In this document: positions 49,720 to 58,200 of the stretch, in pieces
How positions within the stretch are numbered: position 1 is the first letter of the stretch
Layout: each line of letters begins with the position of its first letter
NCBI GenBank assembly: GCA_964566545.1
Contig: CAZMIX010000005.1
Location: 30,416 to 94,415, forward strand
Direction: 5' to 3'
DNA from: JAEYFP01 sp964566545
Lineage (GTDB): Bacteria > Bacillota > Clostridia > Lachnospirales > Lachnospiraceae
Length of the DNA: 64,000 bases
Position numbers and translations under genes: made by a program
The notes under the pieces: model-generated
The model's database searches: none
Told to the model about the DNA's origin: nothing
What the model saw: only the letters and a program-made list of their open reading frames with translations

Positions 49720-52038
49720 ATGAAATTTTCAGAAGGATATTGGTTGAAGAGTGAACGAGCAACGGCTTTTTATGCGTCGGAGGCATATTACGTGGAGGAA
49801 ATCCCCAGCGGTATGCGCATCGTTGCACCGTGCAAGAAAATTGCAAGCAGGGGTGACACGCTGAATATGCCGACGATTACATTGGAATTCACATCGGCAG
49901 GAAAAAATATGATTCAGGTAAGAAGCTATCATTATGAAGCTTACGAGTCTCATGAGGCGAGGTTCCCGCTTACTATCATTCCGCAGGATACGACGGTCGT
50001 GATCGATGAAAAGGAAGCCGTTCTGACGGCGGGCGACTTGACGGTACGTGTCAACAGGGAGTCATGGAACTATCAATTTGAGGCGGCAGGCGAAGTGATC
50101 ACAAGCTGCGGCTTCAGAAATTTATCTTATGTGCAATATGACAGAGAGCTTTCCACAATGCTTCCGCAGGACGGCTATATGAAGGAAGCTTGCCGGCCTT
50201 ATATGGTGACGGAGCTTTCGATCTGTCCGGGTGAATGCGTTTACGGTCTTGGCGAGCGGTTTACCTCTTTTGTGAAAAACGGACAGGTTGTGGATACATG
50301 GAACGAGGACGGCGGCACGTCTTCCCAAATCTCCTATAAATGCGTTCCTTATTATATGACAAACAAGGGTTACGGTATTTTTGTGGATCATGCCGACAAC
50401 GTTTCGTTTGAAGTGGCAAGCGAGAAGGTTGAGTATGTAGGGTTTTCCGTGCCGGGCGAGGAGCTTCGCTATTTCTTTGTATACGGCCCGTCACCAAAGG
50501 AAATCATGGAATCGTATACGGATTTGACCGGAAAACCGGCGCTTCCTCCAGCTTGGTCATTTGGACTGTGGCTGTCTACCTCATTTACAACTAATTACGA
50601 TGAGGCGACGACAAGCTCGTTTATCCAAGGCATGTTTGATAGAGATATTCCGCTCAGCGTGTTCCATTTTGACTGTTTTTGGATGAAAGAATTTCATTGG
50701 TGTGATTTTGAATGGGATGAGCGCGTGTTCCCCGACGTGAAGGGCATGCTGGGCAGATATAAGGATAAGGGTCTGAAAATCGATTTGTGGATCAATCCTT
50801 ATATTGCGCAGGGAACGGCATTTTTTAAAGAGGGAGTCACGAATGGATATTTGCTGATGCGTGCGGACGGTAAGGGTGTAAAGCAGGTAGATACGTGGCA
50901 GTCGGGCATGGGATTGGTTGATTTCACGAATCCCGCAGCGGCAAAGTGGTACACGGATAAGCTGAAAACGCTGTTGGACGCGGGTGTCGATTGCTTTAAG
51001 ACGGACTTTGGAGAGAGAATTCCGGTGGATGTCGCTTATTATGACGGCTCCGATCCGGTCACGATGCATAACTATTATACCTATCTTTATAATCAAGCGG
51101 TATTTAACCTGTTAAAGCAGGAAAAGGGCGAAAAAGAGGCTGTACTGTTTGCAAGAAGTGCGACAGCGGGCTGCCAGCAGTTTCCGGTGCATTGGGGCGG
51201 TGATTGTTCGGCAAACTATCCTTCAATGGCGGAAACGCTGCGCGGTGGTTTATCATTTGCAATGTCGGGCTTTTCATTCTGGAGTCATGATATTTCCGGT
51301 TTTGAGCAGACGGCTCCGCCCGATTTGTATAAGAGATGGGTGGCGTTTGGCTTGCTGTCCACACACAGCAGGCTGCATGGCTCGACGAGCTACCGCGTGC
51401 CGTGGCTGTTTGATGAAGAATCTAACGATGTCGTTCGCTTCTTTACGAAGCTGAAATGCAGGCTGATGCCTTACATTTTCAGCATGGCGGCGGAAGCGCA
51501 TGAAAAGGGCACGCCCGTGATGCGCCCGATGGTATTTGAATATCCGCTTGATCCGGCGTCAAGCTACCTGGATATGCAGTATATGCTTGGAGAAAGCCTT
51601 CTTGTAGCGCCGATCTTCAATGAAAAGGGCACTTCGGATTACTACCTGCCGCAAGGCAAATGGACGCATCTGCTTTCAGAAGAAAAGAGAGAGGGCGGCC
51701 GCTTCTACAAGGATACGTATGATTACTTCTCCCTTCCCTTGTATGTGCGTGAAAACACGATCCTTGCGACGGGCACAATGGATACAAGACCAGATTATGA
51801 TTACGCGGATGGTGCGGTGCTAAATATTTATGAGCTTGGCGAGGAAAAGACTGCTTCCTGCAAGATAGTGGACTTAAATGGTAAGGAAGTGCTTCGTGTT
51901 CTGGCTGTAAGAAGCGGAAATGCCATTTCCCTGAAGCTGACGGCGGCACCCCAAAATATGAAGGTCTGCATCCACATGGAAGGCTTTGAGAAAAAAGAGC
52001 TGCCTCTGGCAGACAAAGAAATGATTATTTCCCTATAG
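49720..52038 (+). CDS. Glycoside hydrolase family 31, probable alpha-xylosidase (YicI-like)
   Basis: The protein has 772 residues. An N-terminal beta-sandwich (to about 250) includes GECVYGLGERFTSF. The barrel has the nucleophile Asp in DCFKTDFGERIP near residue 428 and the acid Asp in HWGGDCSANYPSM near residue 495. C-terminal beta domains follow. KTDFGERIP is the pattern of YicI-type alpha-xylosidases, which remove xylose from the non-reducing end of isoprimeverose-like sugars; alpha-glucosidases of GH31 differ there. No signal peptide, so it acts on imported oligosaccharides. It follows the ABC operon after a terminator, with a TATAAT near 49622. Confidence 0.9.
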   Translation: MKFSEGYWLKSERATAFYASEAYYVEEIPSGMRIVAPCKKIASRGDTLNMPTITLEFTSAGKNMIQVRSYHYEAYESHEARFPLTIIPQDTTVVIDEKEAVLTAGDLTVRVNRESWNYQFEAAGEVITSCGFRNLSYVQYDRELSTMLPQDGYMKEACRPYMVTELSICPGECVYGLGERFTSFVKNGQVVDTWNEDGGTSSQISYKCVPYYMTNKGYGIFVDHADNVSFEVASEKVEYVGFSVPGEELRYFFVYGPSPKEIMESYTDLTGKPALPPAWSFGLWLSTSFTTNYDEATTSSFIQGMFDRDIPLSVFHFDCFWMKEFHWCDFEWDERVFPDVKGMLGRYKDKGLKIDLWINPYIAQGTAFFKEGVTNGYLLMRADGKGVKQVDTWQSGMGLVDFTNPAAAKWYTDKLKTLLDAGVDCFKTDFGERIPVDVAYYDGSDPVTMHNYYTYLYNQAVFNLLKQEKGEKEAVLFARSATAGCQQFPVHWGGDCSANYPSMAETLRGGLSFAMSGFSFWSHDISGFEQTAPPDLYKRWVAFGLLSTHSRLHGSTSYRVPWLFDEESNDVVRFFTKLKCRLMPYIFSMAAEAHEKGTPVMRPMVFEYPLDPASSYLDMQYMLGESLLVAPIFNEKGTSDYYLPQGKWTHLLSEEKREGGRFYKDTYDYFSLPLYVRENTILATGTMDTRPDYDYADGAVLNIYELGEEKTASCKIVDLNGKEVLRVLAVRSGNAISLKLTAAPQNMKVCIHMEGFEKKELPLADKEMIISL

Positions 52039-52233
52039 GTTGTTGGTTTTGAAACCGGGCGGTGAGAGTAAGGCGGCTGTACAGTCCCTGCTTTCATCGC
52101 CTATTGTGTGTAAAAAGCGTTCATTGCCTGATGCACTCTTGTTTCCGATACATTTATTATAAGAGGAAGTGGTTATAAAAGGATATCCCTGTCTCATAAG
52201 ATGTATAAACAATAAAGCGGAACCGTAGTGTTT

Positions 52234-52929
52234 ATGAAAAACAGGAAGCTTGAAATTTTTATGGCAATGGTCTTGCTGATTGCGGCAGCGTTTTTGTCGA
52301 AGCAGGCGGCTGTCTCTGTCATGAGTGGAAGTGTAGAAAAGAAGCAGGAACGCGTCGTTTGCATCGATGCGGGTCATGGAGGCAGTGATCCCGGAAAGAT
52401 TGGTATTAATCAGTCGCTGGAAAAAGATATTAATCTGTTAATTGCAAGGCGCCTCAGAACTCTGCTCGTGCAAAATGATGTCAGGGTTATAATGACGCGG
52501 GAAACGGACGACGGTCTGTATGATGAGGAAAGCACGAACCGCAAATCGCAGGACATGAAGAGGCGCTGCGCGCTGATTAACAAAACCGCTCCTGCCTTTA
52601 CGGTCAGCATTCACCAGAACAGCTATCATGAGGAATATATAAAAGGAGCACAAGTATTTTACTATGAAAACTCCGAGGGCGGAAAAACGCTTGCCGAATT
52701 CCTGCAAAACCAACTGATCGCCGGGTTGAAGGATGGAAACACAAGACAGGCAAAATCAAACGATTCCTATTACCTTCTATTAAACACCACCAGTCCGACT
52801 GTCATCGTAGAATGCGGCTTTCTGTCTAACAGTGGAGAAGCCGCTCTCCTAATTCAGGAGGAATATCAGGAAAAGATAGCGTGGCATATCTGTATGGGAA
52901 TTTTAAAATATCTGAATACGCAAAATTAA
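52234..52929 (+). CDS. cwlD: N-acetylmuramoyl-L-alanine amidase, CwlD-like
   Basis: The protein has 231 residues. A signal anchor lies at about 8-26, then the Amidase_3 domain: CIDAGHGGSDPGKIG near residue 45 (first zinc His), a Glu ligand in LEKDINLLIAR, VSIHQNSYHEE near residue 124 (second His) and VIVECGFLSN near residue 190 (catalytic Glu). Length and motifs fit CwlD, which removes stem peptides to make muramic lactam in spore cortex. This suggests the organism can sporulate. The start is uncertain: ATG 52234 or GTG 52228, both with weak ribosome sites. Confidence 0.85.
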   Translation: MKNRKLEIFMAMVLLIAAAFLSKQAAVSVMSGSVEKKQERVVCIDAGHGGSDPGKIGINQSLEKDINLLIARRLRTLLVQNDVRVIMTRETDDGLYDEESTNRKSQDMKRRCALINKTAPAFTVSIHQNSYHEEYIKGAQVFYYENSEGGKTLAEFLQNQLIAGLKDGNTRQAKSNDSYYLLLNTTSPTVIVECGFLSNSGEAALLIQEEYQEKIAWHICMGILKYLNTQN

Positions 52930-52980
52930 ATAGTAAGCAATATGATACATAAAAAATAAAATTTCCATGATAAATACAGT

Positions 52981-53008
52981 TTGCATGGATGAGAAGTTGT
53001 GGTATAAT
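52981..53008 (+). promoter_or_regulatory. Promoter of the Sua5 gene
   Basis: TTGCAT and TATAAT are separated by 16 bases, 27 bases before the start codon. Confidence 0.7.
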
Positions 53009-53035
53009 GTCGTCAGACAAACCACAAGAGGCCTT

Positions 53036-54088
53036 ATGAACACCATTCAAATAAAAATAAATGAAATCCATATTGACAATCAGGCGATAGCCCGCGCTGG
53101 AGAAATAATTAAAGCGGGCGGTCTTGTTGCGTTTCCGACGGAGACTGTTTACGGACTTGGCGGAGACGCTCTAAACAGTCAGGCTTCCGGGAAAATCTAT
53201 GCTGCAAAGGGTCGGCCGTCGGATAACCCCTTGATTGTTCATATTGCCGATATTGACGGGCTTAAAAAAATTGCCGCTGCCATACCCGAAGCGGCAGGAA
53301 AACTTGCGGATCGTTTTTGGCCCGGTCCCCTAACAATGATTTTTCAAAAAACCGAGCTTGTGCCAAAAGAGACGACCGGCGGATTAAATACTGTCGCCGT
53401 CCGGATGCCAAGCCACAAGGTTGCGCTTGCGCTGATCAAAGCGTCAGGCGGATTTATTGCCGCGCCGAGCGCAAATTTATCGGGGCGTCCAAGCCCGACG
53501 CTGGCAAAGCATGTGGCGGAGGATATGGATGGCCGGATCGATATGATTATTGACGGCGGAGCGGTGGATATTGGTTTGGAGTCGACGATTGTGGATATGA
53601 CCGGAACCATGCCGATCATTCTTCGTCCGGGTTATATATCAAAAGAAATGCTTGCCGAAGTGCTCGGAGAGGTCGAGTACGATAAGGCGATTCTTGGTGC
53701 ACCGGATCCAAGGACTCCGCCGAAGGCGCCGGGAATGAAGTATAAGCATTACGCGCCAAAGGGCGATTTGATGATTGTCAAAGGCTTGCAGGAAAACGTA
53801 GTGGAGTATATCCGGCAGGCAATCAGAAAGAAGCAGGAGCAGGGGCAGATCGTTGGTGTGATTGCGACAGCGGAGACTTATCCGCTTTATACCGATGCCG
53901 TTGTAAAGGATATTGGGGCAAGAGAAGATGAAGAGACGATTGCCAGACATCTATATGCGGTTTTACGGGACTTCGACGAAAAGGGTGTGACCTGTATTTT
54001 TTCGGAGGAATTTGACACGCCGCAAATGGGACAGGCCATTATGAACCGTCTGATGAAGGCGGCAGGCTATCATATAATTAAAGTTTAA
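53036..54088 (+). CDS. Threonylcarbamoyl-AMP synthase (Sua5/YwlC type)
   Basis: The protein has 350 residues. The YrdC domain covers about 10-205: FPTETVYGLGGDA near residue 33, AKGRPSDNPLIVHI near 56 and APSANLSGRPSPT near 142. A C-terminal Sua5 domain follows, after a PGMKYKHYAPKG linker that closes the active site. It makes threonylcarbamoyl-AMP from threonine, bicarbonate and ATP for the t6A37 modification of ANN-decoding tRNAs. AGAGG precedes the ATG at 53036. Confidence 0.95.
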   Translation: MNTIQIKINEIHIDNQAIARAGEIIKAGGLVAFPTETVYGLGGDALNSQASGKIYAAKGRPSDNPLIVHIADIDGLKKIAAAIPEAAGKLADRFWPGPLTMIFQKTELVPKETTGGLNTVAVRMPSHKVALALIKASGGFIAAPSANLSGRPSPTLAKHVAEDMDGRIDMIIDGGAVDIGLESTIVDMTGTMPIILRPGYISKEMLAEVLGEVEYDKAILGAPDPRTPPKAPGMKYKHYAPKGDLMIVKGLQENVVEYIRQAIRKKQEQGQIVGVIATAETYPLYTDAVVKDIGAREDEETIARHLYAVLRDFDEKGVTCIFSEEFDTPQMGQAIMNRLMKAAGYHIIKV

Positions 54089-54115
54089 AATCTTTGCATG
54101 GATAGAGGAGACAGC

Positions 54116-54571
54116 ATGAAAATAGCAATAGGAAGTGATCACGGGGGATTCGATTTAAAGGAAATTATCAGGAAACACTTAGAGGAGAAGGGTTTTACGG
54201 TACAGGATTTTGGCTGCTATGATAAAAGTTCATGCGATTATCCGGAATACGGGAGGGCAGTTGCCGAGGTTGTGGCAGCGGGCGAATACGAGAAGGGCAT
54301 TGTTATCTGCACGACGGGAATCGGCATTTCGATTACGGCCAACAAGGTTCCGGGAGTCCGTGCCGCATTGTGCGGAGACTGCACAAGTGCAAGGCTGACG
54401 AGAGAGCACAACGATGCGAATGTGCTCGCGTTGGGTGCGGGCATTATCGGAACTTATTTGGCGCTTGATATCGTGGATATTTTTTTTGAAACAGATTTTT
54501 CTAAGATGGAGAAACATTCAAGAAGAATCGCTTCTATTGAAAAAAGCATAACCTCTATCGAAACTCAATAG
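54116..54571 (+). CDS. rpiB: Ribose-5-phosphate isomerase B
   Basis: The 151-residue protein has the RpiB/LacAB pattern: IAIGSDHGGFDLKE at the start, CTTGIGISITANKVPGVRAA with the catalytic Cys near residue 65, and REHNDANVLALGAG. It interconverts ribose-5-phosphate and ribulose-5-phosphate. It ends with a helical tail. GAGGAGACAGC precedes the ATG at 54116. It follows the Sua5 gene by 27 bases and is likely co-transcribed. Confidence 0.95.
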   Translation: MKIAIGSDHGGFDLKEIIRKHLEEKGFTVQDFGCYDKSSCDYPEYGRAVAEVVAAGEYEKGIVICTTGIGISITANKVPGVRAALCGDCTSARLTREHNDANVLALGAGIIGTYLALDIVDIFFETDFSKMEKHSRRIASIEKSITSIETQ

Positions 54572-54634
54572 ATGTTCTGAAGTACAGGGAAATTCTTAAT
54601 AGAATCTACTATATAAAACGCAGGAGGAAGAGAA

Positions 54635-55264
54635 ATGGAAAATGTAGTGATTATGAATCATCCGCTGATTCAGCATAAGATCGGTTATATCAGAAGAATT
54701 GGTACCGGTACCAAGGATTTCAGGCAGACAATCGGGGAAATTGCAATGCTGATCTGCTATGAGGCAACAAGATGCCTGCCGCTTTCGGAGGTTGAAGTAG
54801 AGACGCCGATCTGCAAAACGACCGTAAAGGAGCTGAAGGGAAAGAAAATGGCGATCGTACCTATTTTGCGGGCGGGACTTGGCATGGTAGACGGGATGCT
54901 CACGATGATTCCTGCGGCAAAGGTAGGGCATATCGGACTATATCGGGATCCAGCCACTCTGAAACCGGTTGAGTATTATTGCAAGCTGCCGGCTGATTGT
55001 GCGGAGCGGGAGGTTTTTGTTGTAGATCCGATGCTCGCGACAGGAGGTTCTTCAGTCGCTGCGATTCAGATGTTAAAGGACAGGGGCTGCAAAAACATTC
55101 ATTTTATGTGCATTATTGCCGCACCGGAGGGCGTTAAGGCGATGCAGGACGCGCATCCCGACGTGGATATCTATATTGGCGCGATGGATGAGAGGCTGAA
55201 TGATCATGGTTATATCGTGCCGGGTTTGGGCGATGCGGGCGACCGTATTTTTGGAACAAAATAA
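54635..55264 (+). CDS. upp: Uracil phosphoribosyltransferase
   Basis: The 209-residue protein has NHPLIQHKIGYIR at the start, PILRAGLGMVDGM near residue 80, VDPMLATGGSS (PRPP loop) near residue 130 and the uracil-binding GDAGDRIFGT at the end. It salvages uracil to UMP. CAGGAGGAAGAG precedes the ATG. Confidence 0.97.
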   Translation: MENVVIMNHPLIQHKIGYIRRIGTGTKDFRQTIGEIAMLICYEATRCLPLSEVEVETPICKTTVKELKGKKMAIVPILRAGLGMVDGMLTMIPAAKVGHIGLYRDPATLKPVEYYCKLPADCAEREVFVVDPMLATGGSSVAAIQMLKDRGCKNIHFMCIIAAPEGVKAMQDAHPDVDIYIGAMDERLNDHGYIVPGLGDAGDRIFGTK

Positions 55265-55308
55265 ATAGCAGCAAAAAGCAGGGGAATTACAAAACGGAGG
55301 AGGAAATC

Positions 55309-55794
55309 ATGAGCGATAAAAGGGAGGATTATATTTCGTGGGATGAGTATTTTATGGGTGTTGCAATACTTTCCGGCATGCGGTCAAAGGATCCGAATAC
55401 GCAGGTAGGCGCATGCATTGTCAGTGAGGATAATAAGATTCTGTCGATGGGCTATAATGGCTTTCCGAAGGGCTGCTCCGACGATGAATTTCCGTGGTGC
55501 AGAGAAGGCGATCCGCTGAACAATAAATACTATTATTCGACGCATAGTGAGTTAAATGCGATTTTAAATTACCGGGGCGGCAGTCTGGAGGATGCAAAAA
55601 TTTATGTGTCCCTTTTCCCGTGCAACGAATGTGCGAAGGCGATCATTCAGGCGGGAATTAAGACGATCGTTTATGACTGTGACAAATATGCCGATACCCC
55701 TTCAGTTATCGCATCAAAGCGGATGCTGGATGCGGCGGGTGTTCGGTATTATCAGTATAAGCGCACGGATCGGAGAGTAGAGTTTACTTTATAG
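55309..55794 (+). CDS. Deoxycytidylate deaminase family protein
   Basis: The 161-residue zinc deaminase has HSELNAILN (zinc His and catalytic Glu) near residue 77 and PCNEC (two zinc Cys) near residue 101. Its N-terminal pattern SWDEYFMGVAILSGMRSKDPNTQVGA is that of ComEB/dCMP deaminase. It converts dCMP to dUMP for thymidylate synthesis. It follows upp by 44 bases, so the two form a pyrimidine pair. GGAGGAGGAAATC precedes the ATG. Confidence 0.92.
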   Translation: MSDKREDYISWDEYFMGVAILSGMRSKDPNTQVGACIVSEDNKILSMGYNGFPKGCSDDEFPWCREGDPLNNKYYYSTHSELNAILNYRGGSLEDAKIYVSLFPCNECAKAIIQAGIKTIVYDCDKYADTPSVIASKRMLDAAGVRYYQYKRTDRRVEFTL

Positions 55795-55871
55795 TGCCTC
55801 CTAAGATAGATTTTGTGTAAATGGCTGATCGGACAAATAGAGTACGATAGAAAAAGCAAGGAGAAATCCGC

Positions 55872-57035
55872 GTGAAAATACAGAAATCTCTTACATACAA
55901 GTTCATAGGCTTGATGCTTACGGCTGCAATTGCTATGCAGACGTTTTCTTGTCCTGTTTATGCGGAAACAACCTCTGAGAAAATCAAAAAAGCGGAGGAT
56001 CTAAAGAAACAGACCGAGGAGCAGAAAAAGGCGACTGAGGATAAGAAAGAGGGGCTGGAGGATACAAAAGAACAGCTCCAGAATTATCTTTCGCAGTTAA
56101 ACTCCGACTTAACGGAAATCAGTGATAATCTGTCAGACTTGGAGCAGCAGATTAAGGATAAGGAAGCGGAGATCGAGCAGACGCAGAAGGAGTTGGAGGA
56201 AGCCAAGCAAGAGGAGGCCAGCCAATATGCCCTCATGAAAAAAAGGGTGAAGTTTATTTATGAAAAGGGCGACATATCGCTGCTTGAAGCATTTTTATCT
56301 GCAACGAGCTATTCGGATTTTTTAAATAAGGCAGAATATGTGAATAAGGTGGAAGAATACGATCAGAAAATGTTTGAAAATCTGATTTTACTACGCGAGA
56401 GTGTGGAGGAAAAAGAAGCAAACCTGGAAGTGGAAAAACAGGAGCTTTTGACGCTTCAGGAACAGGCTGAGACGGAGCATAGCAAGGTAAATACTCTTGT
56501 GAATTCGACTTCGGGGACGATTGCAGCCACAAATGGAGCGATCACGGCGGCAGAAATGGAGAAGGCTGCTTATGAAGCGGAGCTGAAGGCGCAGGAGGAA
56601 AATCTGACTGCGTTAAAGAAACAGCTCGCCGAAGAGCAGGCGATGAGTGCCAGGGCTGCGGCAATGGCATGGCGTGACGTATCGGAGTTGACCTTTGAAG
56701 CCGGGGACAGAGATCTGCTGGCCTGCCTGATCTATTGTGAAGCGGGCGGAGAGTCTTATACGGGGCAGGTCGCGGTCGGAGCGGTTGTAATCAATCGCAT
56801 GCGAAGCGCGGCATATCCGAATTCAATGGTCGGCGTCATTTACCAGAATAGACAGTTTTCTCCGGTAGCGAGCGGTCGTTTGGCGGCACGTTTGGCAATA
56901 GGCGCAAATTCCTCCAGTTATGCGGCGGCGGATGAAGCGATGAGCGGATCGACACCGGTCGGAAACTGCCTCTATTTTAGAACGGTCATTCCGCAAATTA
57001 ACGGACAGATCATAGGCGGACACGTATTTTATTAA
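55872..57035 (+). CDS. Secreted cell-wall hydrolase: coiled coil plus SleB/CwlJ domain
   Basis: The protein has 387 residues. A signal peptide (cleavage near VYAET, about residue 31) precedes a long coiled coil at about 35-270, like the PcsB/CwlO regulatory coils with two helices broken near GDISLLEAFLSATSYSDF. A Hydrolase_2 (SleB/CwlJ) domain follows from DRDLLACLIYCEAGGESYTGQ, with its catalytic Glu near residue 302. SleB enzymes are lytic transglycosylases. The coil suggests control by an FtsEX-like or similar partner. The start is GTG at 55872 after AAGGAG. The stop overlaps that of the convergent gene by three bases. Confidence 0.88.
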   Translation: MKIQKSLTYKFIGLMLTAAIAMQTFSCPVYAETTSEKIKKAEDLKKQTEEQKKATEDKKEGLEDTKEQLQNYLSQLNSDLTEISDNLSDLEQQIKDKEAEIEQTQKELEEAKQEEASQYALMKKRVKFIYEKGDISLLEAFLSATSYSDFLNKAEYVNKVEEYDQKMFENLILLRESVEEKEANLEVEKQELLTLQEQAETEHSKVNTLVNSTSGTIAATNGAITAAEMEKAAYEAELKAQEENLTALKKQLAEEQAMSARAAAMAWRDVSELTFEAGDRDLLACLIYCEAGGESYTGQVAVGAVVINRMRSAAYPNSMVGVIYQNRQFSPVASGRLAARLAIGANSSSYAAADEAMSGSTPVGNCLYFRTVIPQINGQIIGGHVFY

Positions 57036-57520
57036 TTTGGAATGTCTTCCATGTCTTCGATTAGTTTTTGCAGCTCATCGAATTTTCCGTTGTAGATTGT
57101 GTTTAATAGCCTGTCTAAATTATACAGCGCCTGTATGGCTTCTTCTGTTGAGATTTTGCCGCTTTCAAGCGCTTCAGCGATTTCGTCGATATCGACGACT
57201 CTCACACTGCCGTCCGGATAGATGATGACGTCGGCAAGCAGATCGGTAAAAATATAAGTGTTTGTTTTCGCGGAATAAGTATGGCTGATGATGTCACAAT
57301 ACCAATACATCAAAGAATTGTCTTCTTTATAGAACTTACTGATTTTATACCCTTTTTTCAGAAAATAACAGGAATAGCCGTGATGCAGATTTTTCTTAGG
57401 CTTTAAGGCATGCCATTTTGTAATGATGATTTCCTCATTTTGATAAAGAATGATATCGTCTTTTAGGGCAATACATTCTTCCGGAATGATACGTTTTCTG
57501 TAAAGAAGCGGCTTGTCCAT
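57032..57520 (-). CDS. DUF402 family protein
   Basis: The 162-residue protein fits DUF402: WYCDIISHTYSAKTNTYIFTDLLADVIIYPDG, then VVDIDEIAEALESGKIS. Family members include nucleoside di- and triphosphatases and fluoride- or tRNA-linked proteins, so the exact role is not set. The Asp/Glu pattern DLLADVIIYPDGSVRVVDIDE would hold a metal. GGAGG precedes the ATG. It converges on the SleB-domain gene with overlapping stops. Confidence 0.82.
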   Translation of the reverse strand: MDKPLLYRKRIIPEECIALKDDIILYQNEEIIITKWHALKPKKNLHHGYSCYFLKKGYKISKFYKEDNSLMYWYCDIISHTYSAKTNTYIFTDLLADVIIYPDGSVRVVDIDEIAEALESGKISTEEAIQALYNLDRLLNTIYNGKFDELQKLIEDMEDIPN

Positions 57521-57751
57521 GAGAATTCCTCCAAGTAATGTATGATTTTTACTCAGTATAGCAATTAAAATTAGAAAAGTCTACAGAATGTAAAAAAAAT
57601 GTAAAGTACCCCTTTCAATGGAAAGGGCATATATTATAGCAGAGTACCTTTAAAATGGCATTCTGCTATTTATGTTCTTGTGGTTTATGGTACTGTAATA
57701 TCAATAGATATGGATTATATGTGAATAAAGAAAGAATAGGAAGTGTGATTA

Positions 57752-58141
57752 ATGGATGGAAATTGGATGACGGGAAATTCAAATGGCAGAAAAATTATCC
57801 CGTTTTTTATGGCATACCCGTTGGAGGCATATTTTGAGGGAAAAACGGTTATGGAAAAAGATAAGGAATATTTGACGGAGCTTTATCCGCCTGCTGCAAA
57901 GAAAATACGGGAGCAGGTCAAGGAAGAATTAAAGCTGAGGGATTATAAGGAGAGTGTAATTTATGATGAATATCCCGATAGGCTGAGTCTCTCGATGATT
58001 GCAAATGCCGTATACAATCGAACGGGAGAGGTGAAAAACGGCGATCAGCTGCGGGATTTGATTGAGGTATTGCTTTGTCAGGAAATTCTCGACTGCCGTC
58101 AGGCAAAAGGTCAAGCTAAAAACAAGATGTTTTACTTGTGA
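57752..58141 (+). CDS. Conserved-looking protein of unknown function (129 residues)
   Basis: I do not recognise this protein. It is soluble and largely helical: a PFFMAYPLEAYFEGK segment, a charged helix with YPPAAKKIREQVKEELKL, and a hydrophobic pair of helices (LRDLIEVLLCQEILDCR). AGGAAGTG precedes the ATG. The sequence resembles small sporulation-cluster or phage-adaptor-like helical proteins only in general shape. It reads in the same direction as the methyltransferase gene 60 bases later. Confidence 0.72.
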   Translation: MDGNWMTGNSNGRKIIPFFMAYPLEAYFEGKTVMEKDKEYLTELYPPAAKKIREQVKEELKLRDYKESVIYDEYPDRLSLSMIANAVYNRTGEVKNGDQLRDLIEVLLCQEILDCRQAKGQAKNKMFYL

Positions 58142-58200
58142 TTTTAGGCAAAAAACATTAAACTATAAGATAGTATCACTATTACGGGGTATAGGTATCA

